64,000 nt of DNA, from assembly GCA_039989855.1 (NCBI GenBank), contig JBDXGZ010000026.1:1-64000 (forward strand), written 5' to 3'. The stretch is from CALFVT01 sp039989855. GTDB taxonomy: Bacteria; Pseudomonadota; Alphaproteobacteria; Caulobacterales; Maricaulaceae. The position numbers were made by a program, and so were the translations under genes. Position 1 is the first letter of the stretch; the number at the start of each line of letters is the position of its first letter. The notes beneath the pieces are model-generated. The model was not told the origin of the DNA and ran no database searches. It saw only the letters and a program-made list of their open reading frames with translations. Below are positions 43,795-52,678 of the stretch, in pieces.

Positions 43795-44772
43795 ATGATT
43801 AAAACTCGCATTACAGAATTGCTCAAAATAGAACGCCCGATTGTTCAAGGCGGACTCCAAAATGTAGGCGTGGCAGAGCTTGCGTCAGCTGTATCCAACG
43901 CCGGTGGTTTTGGTATGTTAACGGCGCTCACGCAATCATCTCCTGACGCGCTGGCTGCTGAAATTGAGCGTTGCAAGGGCATGACTGACAAGCCTTTCGG
44001 TGTTAATCTGACTGTGTTTCCGACGATCAAACCACTTGATTATAATGCTTATGCACAAGTCTGTGTTGATAGTGGTATCAAAGTCGTCGAGACGGCGGGA
44101 TCTGCTGCTGTCAGAGATGTCTGGGAAGTATTTAAAAGCGCCGATATTAAAATTATTCACAAATGCACCTCTGTCAGACATGCGTTGTCTGCCGAAAAAA
44201 ATGGCGTTGATGTTATTTCGATTGATGGATTTGAATGTGCAGGTCATCCGGGTGAAGATGACATACCAGGTTTGATCCTTATTCCTGCGGCTGCAGATAA
44301 GGTCAAAATCCCTATGATTGCTTCGGGTGGTTTTGGTGATGGACGTGGGCTTGTCGCAGCGTTAGCTCTAGGGGCCGAAGGTATTAATATGGGAACACGG
44401 TTTTGTGCGACTAAAGAATCGCCTATTCATGACAATGTTAAAAATAAATATGTTGAAAACGATGAGCGTGGAACAAATCTAATATTCCGAAATTTCCGAA
44501 ATACGGCGCGAGTTGGGAAAAGCGATGTTTCCGATGAAGTCGTAAAACGCCTCGCCAAACCTGATGCTAAATTTGAAGACGTTGCTAAACTGGTGAGCGG
44601 GGCCGCAGGCAAGCAAGTCCTTCAAAGTGGCGATTTGTCAGGCGGCATGTTTTGGGCAGGAATGGTGCAGGGCCTGATTCATGATATTCCGTCTGTCCAA
44701 GAGCTTTTGGATCAGATTATGGATGAGGCGAATGACATCTTATCGGTTCGGTTGAAAAACATGTCGGCCTAA
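43795..44772 (+). CDS. Nitronate-monooxygenase-family FMN oxidoreductase (IpdC-like possibility)
   Basis: A 325-residue TIM-barrel flavoprotein. FMN-binding signatures are IVQGGLQNVGVAELASAVSNAGG near the start, HKCTSVRHALSAEKNGVDVI, FECAGHPGEDD and IPMIASGGFGDGRGLVAALALGAEGINMGTRF. The family includes nitronate monooxygenases and CoA-ester oxidoreductases such as IpdC of steroid ring degradation. Since the next genes are a racemase, an HSD10-like SDR and a FadB-like fusion, a CoA-ester substrate is more likely than a nitroalkane, but this is inference. Confidence 0.87.
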   Translation: MIKTRITELLKIERPIVQGGLQNVGVAELASAVSNAGGFGMLTALTQSSPDALAAEIERCKGMTDKPFGVNLTVFPTIKPLDYNAYAQVCVDSGIKVVETAGSAAVRDVWEVFKSADIKIIHKCTSVRHALSAEKNGVDVISIDGFECAGHPGEDDIPGLILIPAAADKVKIPMIASGGFGDGRGLVAALALGAEGINMGTRFCATKESPIHDNVKNKYVENDERGTNLIFRNFRNTARVGKSDVSDEVVKRLAKPDAKFEDVAKLVSGAAGKQVLQSGDLSGGMFWAGMVQGLIHDIPSVQELLDQIMDEANDILSVRLKNMSA

Positions 44773-44799
44773 GGGCTGTTTATTTAAATAGGAATTATT

Positions 44800-45930
44800 A
44801 TGGCTGGTGCTTTAAAAGGATTACGCATAATTGAATTTGCGGGCTTAGGGCCTGCGCCTTTTTGCGCGATGATGCTGGCCGATCACGGGGCAGAAATCAT
44901 ACGTATTGACCGTATTGGGAGCAAGACGCGGACATCTGACCCTACGCTACGGTCTCGCAAATCTATTGCGCTTAATCTCAAAGACCCAAATGCTATCGCT
45001 CTTGCAAAAGAGTTGGTGAAGTCGGCAGATGGTCTCATCGAAGGCTTGCGCCCGGGTGTTATGGAGCGTTTAGGGTTGGGGCCAGAAGAATTACTAAAAG
45101 ATAACCCGAAGCTTATATACGGTCGTATGACGGGGTGGGGTCAAAGCGGACCTTATGCGCCTGTGGCTGGACATGATATTAATTATATTGCTTTGGCTGG
45201 CGCGCTTCATGGTTGCGGGAGAGCCGGCGAAAAGCCGACGCCTCCCGTTAATTATGTAGGTGACTATGGCGGTGGGGGCATGATGCTCGCCTTTGGTATG
45301 GTAAGTGCATTTTTAGCCGTGAAAAACGGCGCGAGCGGACAAGTTATTGATTGCGCCATGACAGACGGAACGGCCACCTTAATGGCCGCTATTTGGGGAT
45401 TGCATGCGGATGATTTGTGGCGTGATGAACGCGGTGTCAACTTACTTGATGGCGGCGCTCATTTTTACGACACCTATGAAACCAAAGACGGAAAATATAT
45501 TTCTATTGGGTCTATAGAGCCTAAATTTTATCAGCTCTTATTAGAGAAAACGGGTCTTGCCGACGATCCTGCCTTTGAAGCTCAGCGTGATAAGGCGGCG
45601 TGGGCGCCTTTGTCGGAAAAGCTGACGCGTGTTTTCATTTTGAAGACTCGCGATGAGTGGTGCGAAATTATGGAAATGACAGATGTGTGTTTTGCACCTG
45701 TTCTGTCACTGGCCGAAGCCCCGCATCATCCGCATAATGTGGCGCGCGGAACCTTTGTGAATGTTGATGGTGTTGTGCAGCCTGCGCCTTCGCCGCGGTT
45801 CTTGGGGACGCCCTCAGTTAAACCTAAAATAGCTCCGCAGTCAGGGGCCGATACGGATCATGTGCTAACGGCCTTGGGCCATGACGCGGCCGCTATAGCT
45901 GCGCTACGCAGTTCAGGAACGATTGGATAG
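44800..45930 (+). CDS. Alpha-methylacyl-CoA racemase-like CoA-transferase-family protein
   Basis: A 376-residue class III CoA-transferase-fold enzyme close to AMACR: LKGLRIIEFAGLGPAPFCAMMLADHGAEIIRIDR at the start, GHDINYIALAGALHGCG with H125 and D126, and NYVGDYGGGG with D155, matching the catalytic His/Asp pair of racemases. AMACR interconverts 2R and 2S methyl-acyl-CoA so that beta-oxidation can proceed, which supports a methyl-branched substrate. It is 28 bp after the NMO gene and overlaps the next SDR region. Confidence 0.92.
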   Translation: MAGALKGLRIIEFAGLGPAPFCAMMLADHGAEIIRIDRIGSKTRTSDPTLRSRKSIALNLKDPNAIALAKELVKSADGLIEGLRPGVMERLGLGPEELLKDNPKLIYGRMTGWGQSGPYAPVAGHDINYIALAGALHGCGRAGEKPTPPVNYVGDYGGGGMMLAFGMVSAFLAVKNGASGQVIDCAMTDGTATLMAAIWGLHADDLWRDERGVNLLDGGAHFYDTYETKDGKYISIGSIEPKFYQLLLEKTGLADDPAFEAQRDKAAWAPLSEKLTRVFILKTRDEWCEIMEMTDVCFAPVLSLAEAPHHPHNVARGTFVNVDGVVQPAPSPRFLGTPSVKPKIAPQSGADTDHVLTALGHDAAAIAALRSSGTIG

Positions 45931-45934
45931 ATTT

Positions 45935-46717
45935 ATGAAAAATTATCATAACATGTCAGCCGTCATAACGGGCGGGGCCTCTGGACTAGGACTAGCCACG
46001 GCCAAACGTCTTCGCAAAGCGGGCGTAAAAGTTGCCATTTTCGACATGAATGCTGAGCAAGGCGAGGCCGTCGCTAAGGAAATAGGTGCGGTTTTTTGCC
46101 ATGTGAACATAACCTCAGATGAGCAGGTTGACGCAGGATTTGAAAAAGCCCGAGCGGCTAATGGGCAAGAGCGTATTCTTGTTAATTGTGCGGGCAAAGG
46201 CTCCGCGATTAAGACGGTCTCGCGGGACCGTAAAACAGGCGAGATTAGACGCCACCCGATTGATGCCTTTGAACAATCCATACAGCTTAATTTAATCGCG
46301 ACATTTCGGATGATTACGGCGTCAGCAGCAGGGATGCTGACCCTTGACCCTCTAGAGGACGGGGAGCGCGGCGTCATCGTCAATACGGCCTCTGTGGCAG
46401 CTGTAGAAGGCCAAGTCGGCCAAGTCGCCTACTCAGCGGGTAAAGGCGGTATATGCGGCATGACGCTGACGATCGCCCGTGATTTGGCCAATGAAGGTGT
46501 GCGTATAAATACGATATTGCCAGGCATATTCGAGACGCCGCCTTTGGCGCGTGTTTCTGATAAAATTAGAGATAGCCTGAATGCGTCCGTACCCTTTCCA
46601 AAGCGTATGGGGAAGCCAGATGAATTTGCTGACTTAGCGGAAACACTTATTCGAAACACCTATTTTAACGGCCAAACTATTCGCCTTGACGGCGCGATTA
46701 AAATGGCTCCAAGATAG
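45935..46717 (+). CDS. SDR of the HSD10 (3-hydroxy-2-methylacyl-CoA dehydrogenase) type
   Basis: A 260-residue SDR with VITGGASGLGLATAKRL, IFDMNAEQG, NCAG and the block RGVIVNTASVAAVEGQVGQ followed by YSAGKGGICGMTLTIARDLA. That block is characteristic of human-type HSD17B10 / 3-hydroxy-2-methylbutyryl-CoA dehydrogenase. It would oxidise the hydroxyacyl-CoA to the ketoacyl-CoA during isoleucine-like or branched-chain beta-oxidation. ATG 45935 has a better family N-terminus than the TTG or ATG nearer 45923. It is co-transcribed with the racemase. Confidence 0.9.
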   Translation: MKNYHNMSAVITGGASGLGLATAKRLRKAGVKVAIFDMNAEQGEAVAKEIGAVFCHVNITSDEQVDAGFEKARAANGQERILVNCAGKGSAIKTVSRDRKTGEIRRHPIDAFEQSIQLNLIATFRMITASAAGMLTLDPLEDGERGVIVNTASVAAVEGQVGQVAYSAGKGGICGMTLTIARDLANEGVRINTILPGIFETPPLARVSDKIRDSLNASVPFPKRMGKPDEFADLAETLIRNTYFNGQTIRLDGAIKMAPR

Positions 46718-46761
46718 TCTCTCGCTCTGCGCAATTAAACAACACAATAGGACATTTCATT

Positions 46762-48834
46762 ATGACGGACGTTTCCACATATGCCGTTGAAAACGGCATT
46801 GCTATTATTGAAATCAATAACCCACCTGTGAATGCATTGGGCATTAAAGTACGGCAGGCTATCGTTGCGGGGTTAGAGAAAGCATGGGCGGATAATTCCG
46901 CAGAAGCGATTGTATTTATCTGTGCAGGCCGTACGTTTTTTGCGGGGGCTGACATAAAAGAATTTGGTAAACCGCCGCAAAGTCCAGGATTGTCTGAAAC
47001 GCTGAAACTCATGGAAGAGGGGGATAAGCCAACGTTTGCGGCCATTCACGGAACAGCCTTAGGCGGCGGTCTTGAGTTGGCGCTGCATTGTAATTTCAGA
47101 ATAGCTGTACCGTCCGCGCGTATGGGCTTACCTGAAGTTCTTTTGGGAATTTTACCCGGGGCTGGTGGGACACAGAGACTGCCAAGACTTGTGGGCGTGC
47201 CTGTCGCGTTGGATCTTATCACCAGTGGTCGTCAATTTAGCGCGACAGAGGCGTTAGGTTTTGGCGTTATAGACGCTCTTGCTAGCGTCGATAACCTACG
47301 CGGCGACGCGGTGGCGTTTGCCCGCAAAGTCATTGATGAAAAGATCCCTGTGACGCGCGTACGAGACCGTCAAGATATGGTCGAACAATACCGCGGAAAT
47401 ACAGAAATTTATGATAATTTTCGCCAGAAAAATGCGCGTAAGTTCAGAGGTTTCCCAGCCCCAGAAAACATTATCAAAGCCGTGCAAGCCGCCGCTGAGC
47501 TTCCATATGATGCGGGTAAAAAACGTGAGCGTGAGCTCTTCGAGGAACTTCATGGATCTGATGCCGCAAACGCGCAGAAATATGCTTTCTTTGCAGAGCG
47601 AGCTGTCAATAAAATCCCAGATATAGCTAAAGATACACCGACGCGAAAAATCGAGAGCGTGGGCGTTATAGGCGCCGGAACCATGGGCGGCGGTATCGCG
47701 ATGAACTTCCTCAATATTGGTTTGCCAGTGACTTTGGTTGAACAAACCAAGGAGGCCCTTGAGCGGGGCATTTCAGTCATTCGACGTAATTATGAAAGGT
47801 CTGCGAAAAGGGGACGTATTACGGCTGAGCAAGTTGAAGACCGTATGGGATTAATTTCGCCGACAACGGATTACGCAGACCTTTCAGAGGCTGACCTCAT
47901 CATCGAAGCTGTGTTTGAAACTATGCCTATTAAAAGAGAGGTTTTTGGCAAGATAGATAAGGTTGCTAAAGCGGGTGCGATACTCGCCTCCAATACGTCA
48001 TATCTCGATATTGATGAAATTGGGGAGGCGACAAACCGCCCTGAAGATGTTGTTGGATTGCACTTCTTCTCACCGGCAAATGTGATGAAGCTGCTCGAGG
48101 TCGTTCGGACGGATAAAACAAGCAAAGACATCATCAATACGAGTATGAAATTGGCGAGTAAAATAGGGAAAACGCCCGTGCTATCGCGCGTCGGTTACGG
48201 CTTTATTGCCAACCGCGTGATGTCTGTTCGCCGAACCCATTCGACGATGCTGGCTTTGCAAGGGAACTCACCAGAGATCATTGATAAAGTGATCTATGAT
48301 TATGGTTTTGCTATGGGGCCGTTTCAAGTCTTAGACCTTGTTGGTCTGGATGTGTTGGGACGCGGGTCTGATGAAATTACCTTTTGGGGAGAAATGGTGA
48401 AGCGCGGTCGTCTTGGGCAAAAGAACAAGGCCGGGACTTATGACTATGACGATAATCGTTCACGGACTCTATCACCTATCGCGGTCGATGTTCTCGCTGA
48501 GGTCGCGGCTTATCAGAAGGTTGAACCTTATCAGGCCGACGCAGATGAAATTCTCGCACGGCAAATATACCCGATCATCAATGAGGGCGCGAAGGTCTTG
48601 GATGAAGGCATAGCCCTCCGTGCGTCTGATATCGATATGGCCTGTATTAAAGGTTATAATTGGCCAGTCTATCGCGGCGGGCCTATGTTTTGGGCGGACA
48701 CAATTGGATTACCAAAAATAGTTGCTAAGCTCAGAGAGTTTGAATCTAAATATGGCGCTGACTTCACCCCGTCTCCTTTGCTTGTAAAGCTGGCAAATGA
48801 GGGTGGACGCCTTAGTGATGTCACGACCTTTTAA
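46762..48834 (+). CDS. FadB/FadJ-like bifunctional enoyl-CoA hydratase / 3-hydroxyacyl-CoA dehydrogenase
   Basis: A 690-residue fusion. The N-terminal crotonase domain has both acidic residues (LGGGLELALHCN and MGLPEVLLGILPGAGGTQRL), so it is a full hydratase. From about residue 295 the dehydrogenase domain begins with GVIGAGTMGGGIAMNF and continues with LIIEAVFE and GLHFFSPANVMKLLEVV, the catalytic histidine region. It has the length of peroxisomal-type multifunctional proteins. It closes the 43795-48834 operon and can convert trans-2-enoyl-CoA to 3-ketoacyl-CoA. Confidence 0.94.
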   Translation: MTDVSTYAVENGIAIIEINNPPVNALGIKVRQAIVAGLEKAWADNSAEAIVFICAGRTFFAGADIKEFGKPPQSPGLSETLKLMEEGDKPTFAAIHGTALGGGLELALHCNFRIAVPSARMGLPEVLLGILPGAGGTQRLPRLVGVPVALDLITSGRQFSATEALGFGVIDALASVDNLRGDAVAFARKVIDEKIPVTRVRDRQDMVEQYRGNTEIYDNFRQKNARKFRGFPAPENIIKAVQAAAELPYDAGKKRERELFEELHGSDAANAQKYAFFAERAVNKIPDIAKDTPTRKIESVGVIGAGTMGGGIAMNFLNIGLPVTLVEQTKEALERGISVIRRNYERSAKRGRITAEQVEDRMGLISPTTDYADLSEADLIIEAVFETMPIKREVFGKIDKVAKAGAILASNTSYLDIDEIGEATNRPEDVVGLHFFSPANVMKLLEVVRTDKTSKDIINTSMKLASKIGKTPVLSRVGYGFIANRVMSVRRTHSTMLALQGNSPEIIDKVIYDYGFAMGPFQVLDLVGLDVLGRGSDEITFWGEMVKRGRLGQKNKAGTYDYDDNRSRTLSPIAVDVLAEVAAYQKVEPYQADADEILARQIYPIINEGAKVLDEGIALRASDIDMACIKGYNWPVYRGGPMFWADTIGLPKIVAKLREFESKYGADFTPSPLLVKLANEGGRLSDVTTF

Positions 48835-48870
48835 TGAGGCTTAAGACCCTCACATTTAAAAGCGCGCCCA

Positions 48871-49800
48871 TTGGCTAGCAAATTTGAATCCACGATAGAG
48901 CCGCGCCCTTTATACGGGATTCTTCTGCGCTTACTGGCTATCTTCTTTCTGGGCTCAATGTTCATGATAGTGAAAGTCGCGGGGGATATGGGAGTCCATG
49001 TCCTTGAGAGCTTATTTTACCGCTTTTTCTTTGGTTTTCTTCTCATGTTTTTATGGCTCATAAATGGGCCGGGGCTGTCGGTGATTAAAACCAAGCGCTT
49101 GCGCCTGCATGGATTTAGAACGCTCATAGGGGCCATTGCTATGGGGCTTAGCTTTTGGGCTGCGCTCTTGCTACAGTTGCCAGAACTAGCGATGATTAGT
49201 TTCTCCTCGCCCTTCATTGTGACGATCATGTCGATCATTTTACTGGGCGAAATCGTAGGCCGCCGCAGATGGACCGCGCTCATCATTGGCTTTATCGGCG
49301 TTTTAATAGTGGTGCAGCCCGGCGGCTCAGGCCTTCCTATAAAAGGCTCTCTGGTCGCTATGGGCGGGGTCGTCTTAACCGCTTATACTTTCATCCTCAT
49401 CAAATATCTAAGCACCACAGAAAGCTCGACCTCGGTTGTCTTTTGGTACACGCTTTTAGCAATCCCCGTGCTGGGCGTTGTCATGATCTTTGTCGCGCAG
49501 CCCCATCCGCCGATGGTTTGGTTGCTCCTCGTCTCAATCGCACTTTTGGGCGCATTAGGCCAAGTGGCCTTATCTGAATCGATTAAATACGCCCCCATGT
49601 CGTTGATAGCGCCAATGGATTACAGCAACCTTCTCTGGTCAACCTTATACGGGTTCTTGATTTGGGGCTTCATTCCGGGTCCATCCTTATGGATTGGCGC
49701 GCCCATTATCATCGGAGCAGGGCTCTATATCGCCTTCCGCCAAGACACCCTCAAGAAACAGAATATGGCGGCTGAGGGTGTAGAGGGGGAATTGGAGTAG
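48871..49800 (+). CDS. DMT-family (EamA) transporter
   Basis: A 309-residue membrane protein with ten predicted segments in two EamA repeats (LRLLAIFFLGSMFMIVKVAG at the start; LIGFIGVLIVVQPGG; LLLVSIALLGALGQVAL; YSNLLWSTLYGFLIWG). It starts at TTG 48871; no nearby ATG fits. DMT transporters export small metabolites or amino-acid-like compounds. A short IR (TGAGG/CCTCA) lies between FadB and this gene, so it may have its own promoter; it could equally be read through from the operon. Confidence 0.88.
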   Translation: MASKFESTIEPRPLYGILLRLLAIFFLGSMFMIVKVAGDMGVHVLESLFYRFFFGFLLMFLWLINGPGLSVIKTKRLRLHGFRTLIGAIAMGLSFWAALLLQLPELAMISFSSPFIVTIMSIILLGEIVGRRRWTALIIGFIGVLIVVQPGGSGLPIKGSLVAMGGVVLTAYTFILIKYLSTTESSTSVVFWYTLLAIPVLGVVMIFVAQPHPPMVWLLLVSIALLGALGQVALSESIKYAPMSLIAPMDYSNLLWSTLYGFLIWGFIPGPSLWIGAPIIIGAGLYIAFRQDTLKKQNMAAEGVEGELE

Positions 49801-49827
49801 AGCTCAGTAGTGATTTGAGCTAGTTTT
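49801..49827 (+). terminator. Possible terminator after the DMT transporter
   Basis: AGCTCA and TGAGCT form a 6-bp stem with a 9-base loop directly after the stop codon, followed by AGTTTTG. The stem is modest, so efficiency is uncertain. Confidence 0.4.
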
Positions 49828-49896
49828 GTGAGCGTCCTTAATTGGGCGAGTTTAAGACGCTCGGTTTAAGTCTGGAAGGCCAATGCAACATATAGT

Positions 49897-50316
49897 TCAA
49901 CCAAGAGGAGGTGGGTTTTCGGGAAACTGAACAGTACCTTCTGGGAACGTGGCCCAGCTATGGGCTACAGAGGTCCAGAAGACAACCGTTGGCGTAAAGA
50001 AAGACGGGTCATCCATTGCCCCTAGCTTGACGATGATAATTTCGTCGGTCCGCTCTAGATTCGACATAATGGGCGTACCGCAATTCGAGCAAAACCCTCT
50101 AGAAATTTTATTTCCACTATCTGCAATAGTATCAAAATAACGGAGCTTTCCTTTTGTGATTTTCACAGCTGTCGTCGGAAAGACCATCAGTGCGGCCGCA
50201 TTGCCACCGCAATTTTTTTGGCACTGCCCACAATGACAAACACCAGAAGTCATAGGCTCACCCGTGATCTCAATTCGCACATTTCCACAAAGGCATCCTC
50301 CGGTATGTTGTTTCAT
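49897..50316 (-). CDS. GFA-family zinc protein (second copy)
   Basis: A 139-residue GFA/CENP-V-type zinc protein with the full cysteine set (GGCLCGN, CHCGQCQKNC, CSNCGTPI). It is paralogous to the gene at 5530, with the same length and strand-turn pattern, though clearly diverged. It is single on the minus strand and has GGAGAG upstream of its ATG. It could handle an aldehyde-glutathione adduct; no direct evidence exists. Confidence 0.85.
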   Translation of the reverse strand: MKQHTGGCLCGNVRIEITGEPMTSGVCHCGQCQKNCGGNAAALMVFPTTAVKITKGKLRYFDTIADSGNKISRGFCSNCGTPIMSNLERTDEIIIVKLGAMDDPSFFTPTVVFWTSVAHSWATFPEGTVQFPENPPPLG

Positions 50317-50503
50317 TCTAATCTCTCCTTTTGTGACTTAATTCGATCGCATCGACGTTACATCTGAAAGACCATAGCATATTAACTTTGGAGGCACTAA
50401 CCCACGCTTTAGCAGTAAGTAGTTCATAAACTGAGTGTCCTATTCTGGGCGCGGTAAACCGCTCACGATTTCAGCAATCCATCCCCTGAACACGCCAAGC
50501 CAC

Positions 50504-50535
50504 AAAAAAGGCCACGCCCAGATTGGGGTGGCCTT
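50504..50535 (-). terminator. Rho-independent terminator of the minus-strand SDR
   Basis: Read on the minus strand, AAGGCCACC and GTGGCCTT form a GC-rich stem (one internal mismatch) followed by six T residues (AAAAAA on the plus strand, 50504-50509). It lies 27 bp beyond the SDR stop codon. Confidence 0.8.
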
Positions 50536-50562
50536 ATGAGCAAGTTATAGTCTTGGTTTATA

Positions 50563-51321
50563 TTAGAACTGAACGCGCTTTGTATAACCGCCGTCAATGA
50601 CGACATTGGTTCCTGTCGTATAACCAGAGGCATCGCTTGATAGGAAGACGACGGTCTTGGCCACATCTTCGGGCGTTCCAAAGCGTCCCAAAGCCATGTT
50701 GGCTTCGGTGGCGGCGTAGAACTCTGGCTTACCTTCTTTAATGTTAGCCCAATTTCCGCCAGGGAAGGCGATGGGGCCAGGGGAGACCATATTCACGCGC
50801 ACGCCTTTGGGGCCTAGGGCCTGTGAGAGCTGTGAACCATAAGTAATCAAAGAGGCTTTAAGCGCGTTATAGGCTTGCGGGACGAAGAAGGTTTCAACCG
50901 CCGCTGTTGTCACCATAAGGACAATAGACCCGTTACCTGATTTTTCTAGATGCGGCTGGAGCGTTTCAACGCCCGTCACAGCAGACTTCACATCAAGATT
51001 AAAGACCTTATCCCAATCTCCTGTCGCGCCCGCGCCAGAGGCGCTAATGTTGTGAACAAAGATATCACAGCCGCCGAGCTCGCCAGCCGCTTTTTCAAGC
51101 CATGCCGCGTAGGATTCCATGTCGTCAACTTCGTGCGCTTCGGCAAAAACTTTCCCGCCATGTTTAGCAAGCTCATCGGCGGCTTTTTTCACGCCGTCTG
51201 CACTCCGCGAAAAGAAAGCGACATCGGCACCTTCTGATGCGAAATGTTCAAGCGCAGCGCGGCCAATACCGCGGCTGCCCCCCGTTAGAATGACTTTTTT
51301 ACCTTTGAGACCTAAGTCCAT
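50563..51321 (-). CDS. SDR oxidoreductase near the second dehydrogenase
   Basis: A 252-residue classical SDR: VILTGGSRGIGRAALEHFA, FFSRSADG (NADP-type arginine), HNIS in place of NNAG, VTTAAVE serine region, and YNALKASL at the active site. ATG 51321 is preferred because GGAG of the preceding codons acts as its ribosome binding site at the right distance; ATG 51333 would have none. It is the only minus-strand gene between the GFA protein and the second alcohol dehydrogenase, with an own terminator. The substrate is not known. Confidence 0.86.
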   Translation of the reverse strand: MDLGLKGKKVILTGGSRGIGRAALEHFASEGADVAFFSRSADGVKKAADELAKHGGKVFAEAHEVDDMESYAAWLEKAAGELGGCDIFVHNISASGAGATGDWDKVFNLDVKSAVTGVETLQPHLEKSGNGSIVLMVTTAAVETFFVPQAYNALKASLITYGSQLSQALGPKGVRVNMVSPGPIAFPGGNWANIKEGKPEFYAATEANMALGRFGTPEDVAKTVVFLSSDASGYTTGTNVVIDGGYTKRVQF

Positions 51322-51421
51322 ATTTATCTCCATTATCTTACATATTGCGTATAGTGTTTTGAGGGGCGTAGAAACTAGTAGTATTACGGGGCAAGTGGGG
51401 TATTTATTTCGACGTTCATTC

Positions 51422-51446
51422 TACCCCTTTATTGTACCCCTTTATT
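51422..51446 (+). repeat. 13-bp tandem repeat upstream of the second alcohol dehydrogenase
   Basis: TACCCCTTTATT occurs twice (51422-51433 and 51435-51446), separated by one G, and a shorter relative (TATCCC) follows. It lies in the divergent gap between the SDR and the dehydrogenase, so it may be a direct-repeat binding site or a slippage relic. Confidence 0.4.
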
Positions 51447-51557
51447 ATATCCCTTGGGCCTGCGCTTTCTGTCAGTGGTCAAGAGAGGATATTCTGCTTA
51501 ATGTTGGCATAAGTTGAGAATTGCTACCGTAGGAAATATGTATAGGGAATATGTATA

Positions 51558-52661
51558 ATGGAGATTACAGCCGCAATCGTACGGGGGGGAAATTCCCGTT
51601 TCGAACTTTCTAGTCTGCAACTTGACGCGCCGCGGGAAAATGAAATTTGCGTAGAGATATCTGGCGTGGGCTTGTGCCATACGGACCTTGTATTTGCGTC
51701 AGGCCGTCTTCCAGCTTTTGATCTCCCTGCTGTTCTTGGGCATGAAGGTTCAGGTATTGTCCATTCCATCGGTAGTAAAGTGACTAAAGTCGACGTGGGA
51801 GACCGTGTCCTCATAACATTTGGGTCTTGCGGACATTGCGATAGATGTGGCGACGAGGATGAAGCCTATTGTCGGGAATGGAGAGCGTATAATTTTGCAG
51901 GCAAACGGCTGGATGGTTCTAAAGCCATTCATGATGGAGATAATGAAGTCAGCAGTCATTTTTTTTGCCAATCATCCTTTGCGACCTACGCTCTGGCTTA
52001 TGAACGCAATGTCGTGAAAGTGCCAGATGATGTCCCACTTGAACTTATGGGTCCCATCGGTTGTGGTGTGCAAACAGGGGTCGGGGCTGTTTTGAACTCT
52101 TTGGATGCCAAAGAAGGGTCATCTCTTTTAATTACAGGCGGTGGTTCTGTGGGTTTATCTGCCGTGATGGGGGCAAAGATTGCAAAATGTAAAACAATTA
52201 TTCTTGTTGAACCCAAAGCTAAGCGGCGTGAAATGGCGGCGTCATTTGGTGCGACCCACACCCTTGACCCCGCGCAATTTGACAATTTGGCTGAGGCTGT
52301 TCGGGCCATTGATCCGCGCGGTGTGGATTATGCTTTGGATACCTCTGGCGTGCCAGATATTCTACAAGCGATTATGAACTGTCTTGGCGTGAAAGGCACG
52401 CTGGGTGTCGTAAGCGTTACGCCGCCTGATACGCCTGTGCCTGGCAATATGTTACAAGTGATGGGGCAGGGGCACACCATTAAAGGCATAATAGAAGGTG
52501 ATAGTAGTCCAGATACTTTTATTCCTCAATTAGTTGAGTATTATAGAGAAGGGCGCCTTCCATTTGATAAAATGATCAAAACCTATGCCCTATCAGATAT
52601 TAATCAGGCCGTCTCAGATCAGCACGCAGGCCTATGTGTTAAAGCTGTTTTATTACCTTAA
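51558..52661 (+). CDS. Zinc-dependent alcohol dehydrogenase, aryl/terpenyl-alcohol type (second copy)
   Basis: A 367-residue paralogue of the gene at 7759: catalytic zinc ligands C40 and H62, structural cysteines C91, C94, C97 and C105, and glycine motif GGGSVG. The stretches FCQSSFATYALAYERNVVKVPDDVP and VKGTLGVVSV have close counterparts in the first copy, showing a duplication. Two copies may act on different alcohols of the same pathway, or one after each TonB-linked entry. It is followed by a crotonase in the same operon. Confidence 0.92.
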   Translation: MEITAAIVRGGNSRFELSSLQLDAPRENEICVEISGVGLCHTDLVFASGRLPAFDLPAVLGHEGSGIVHSIGSKVTKVDVGDRVLITFGSCGHCDRCGDEDEAYCREWRAYNFAGKRLDGSKAIHDGDNEVSSHFFCQSSFATYALAYERNVVKVPDDVPLELMGPIGCGVQTGVGAVLNSLDAKEGSSLLITGGGSVGLSAVMGAKIAKCKTIILVEPKAKRREMAASFGATHTLDPAQFDNLAEAVRAIDPRGVDYALDTSGVPDILQAIMNCLGVKGTLGVVSVTPPDTPVPGNMLQVMGQGHTIKGIIEGDSSPDTFIPQLVEYYREGRLPFDKMIKTYALSDINQAVSDQHAGLCVKAVLLP

Positions 52662-52678
52662 GGAATAGACGTGAAAAG

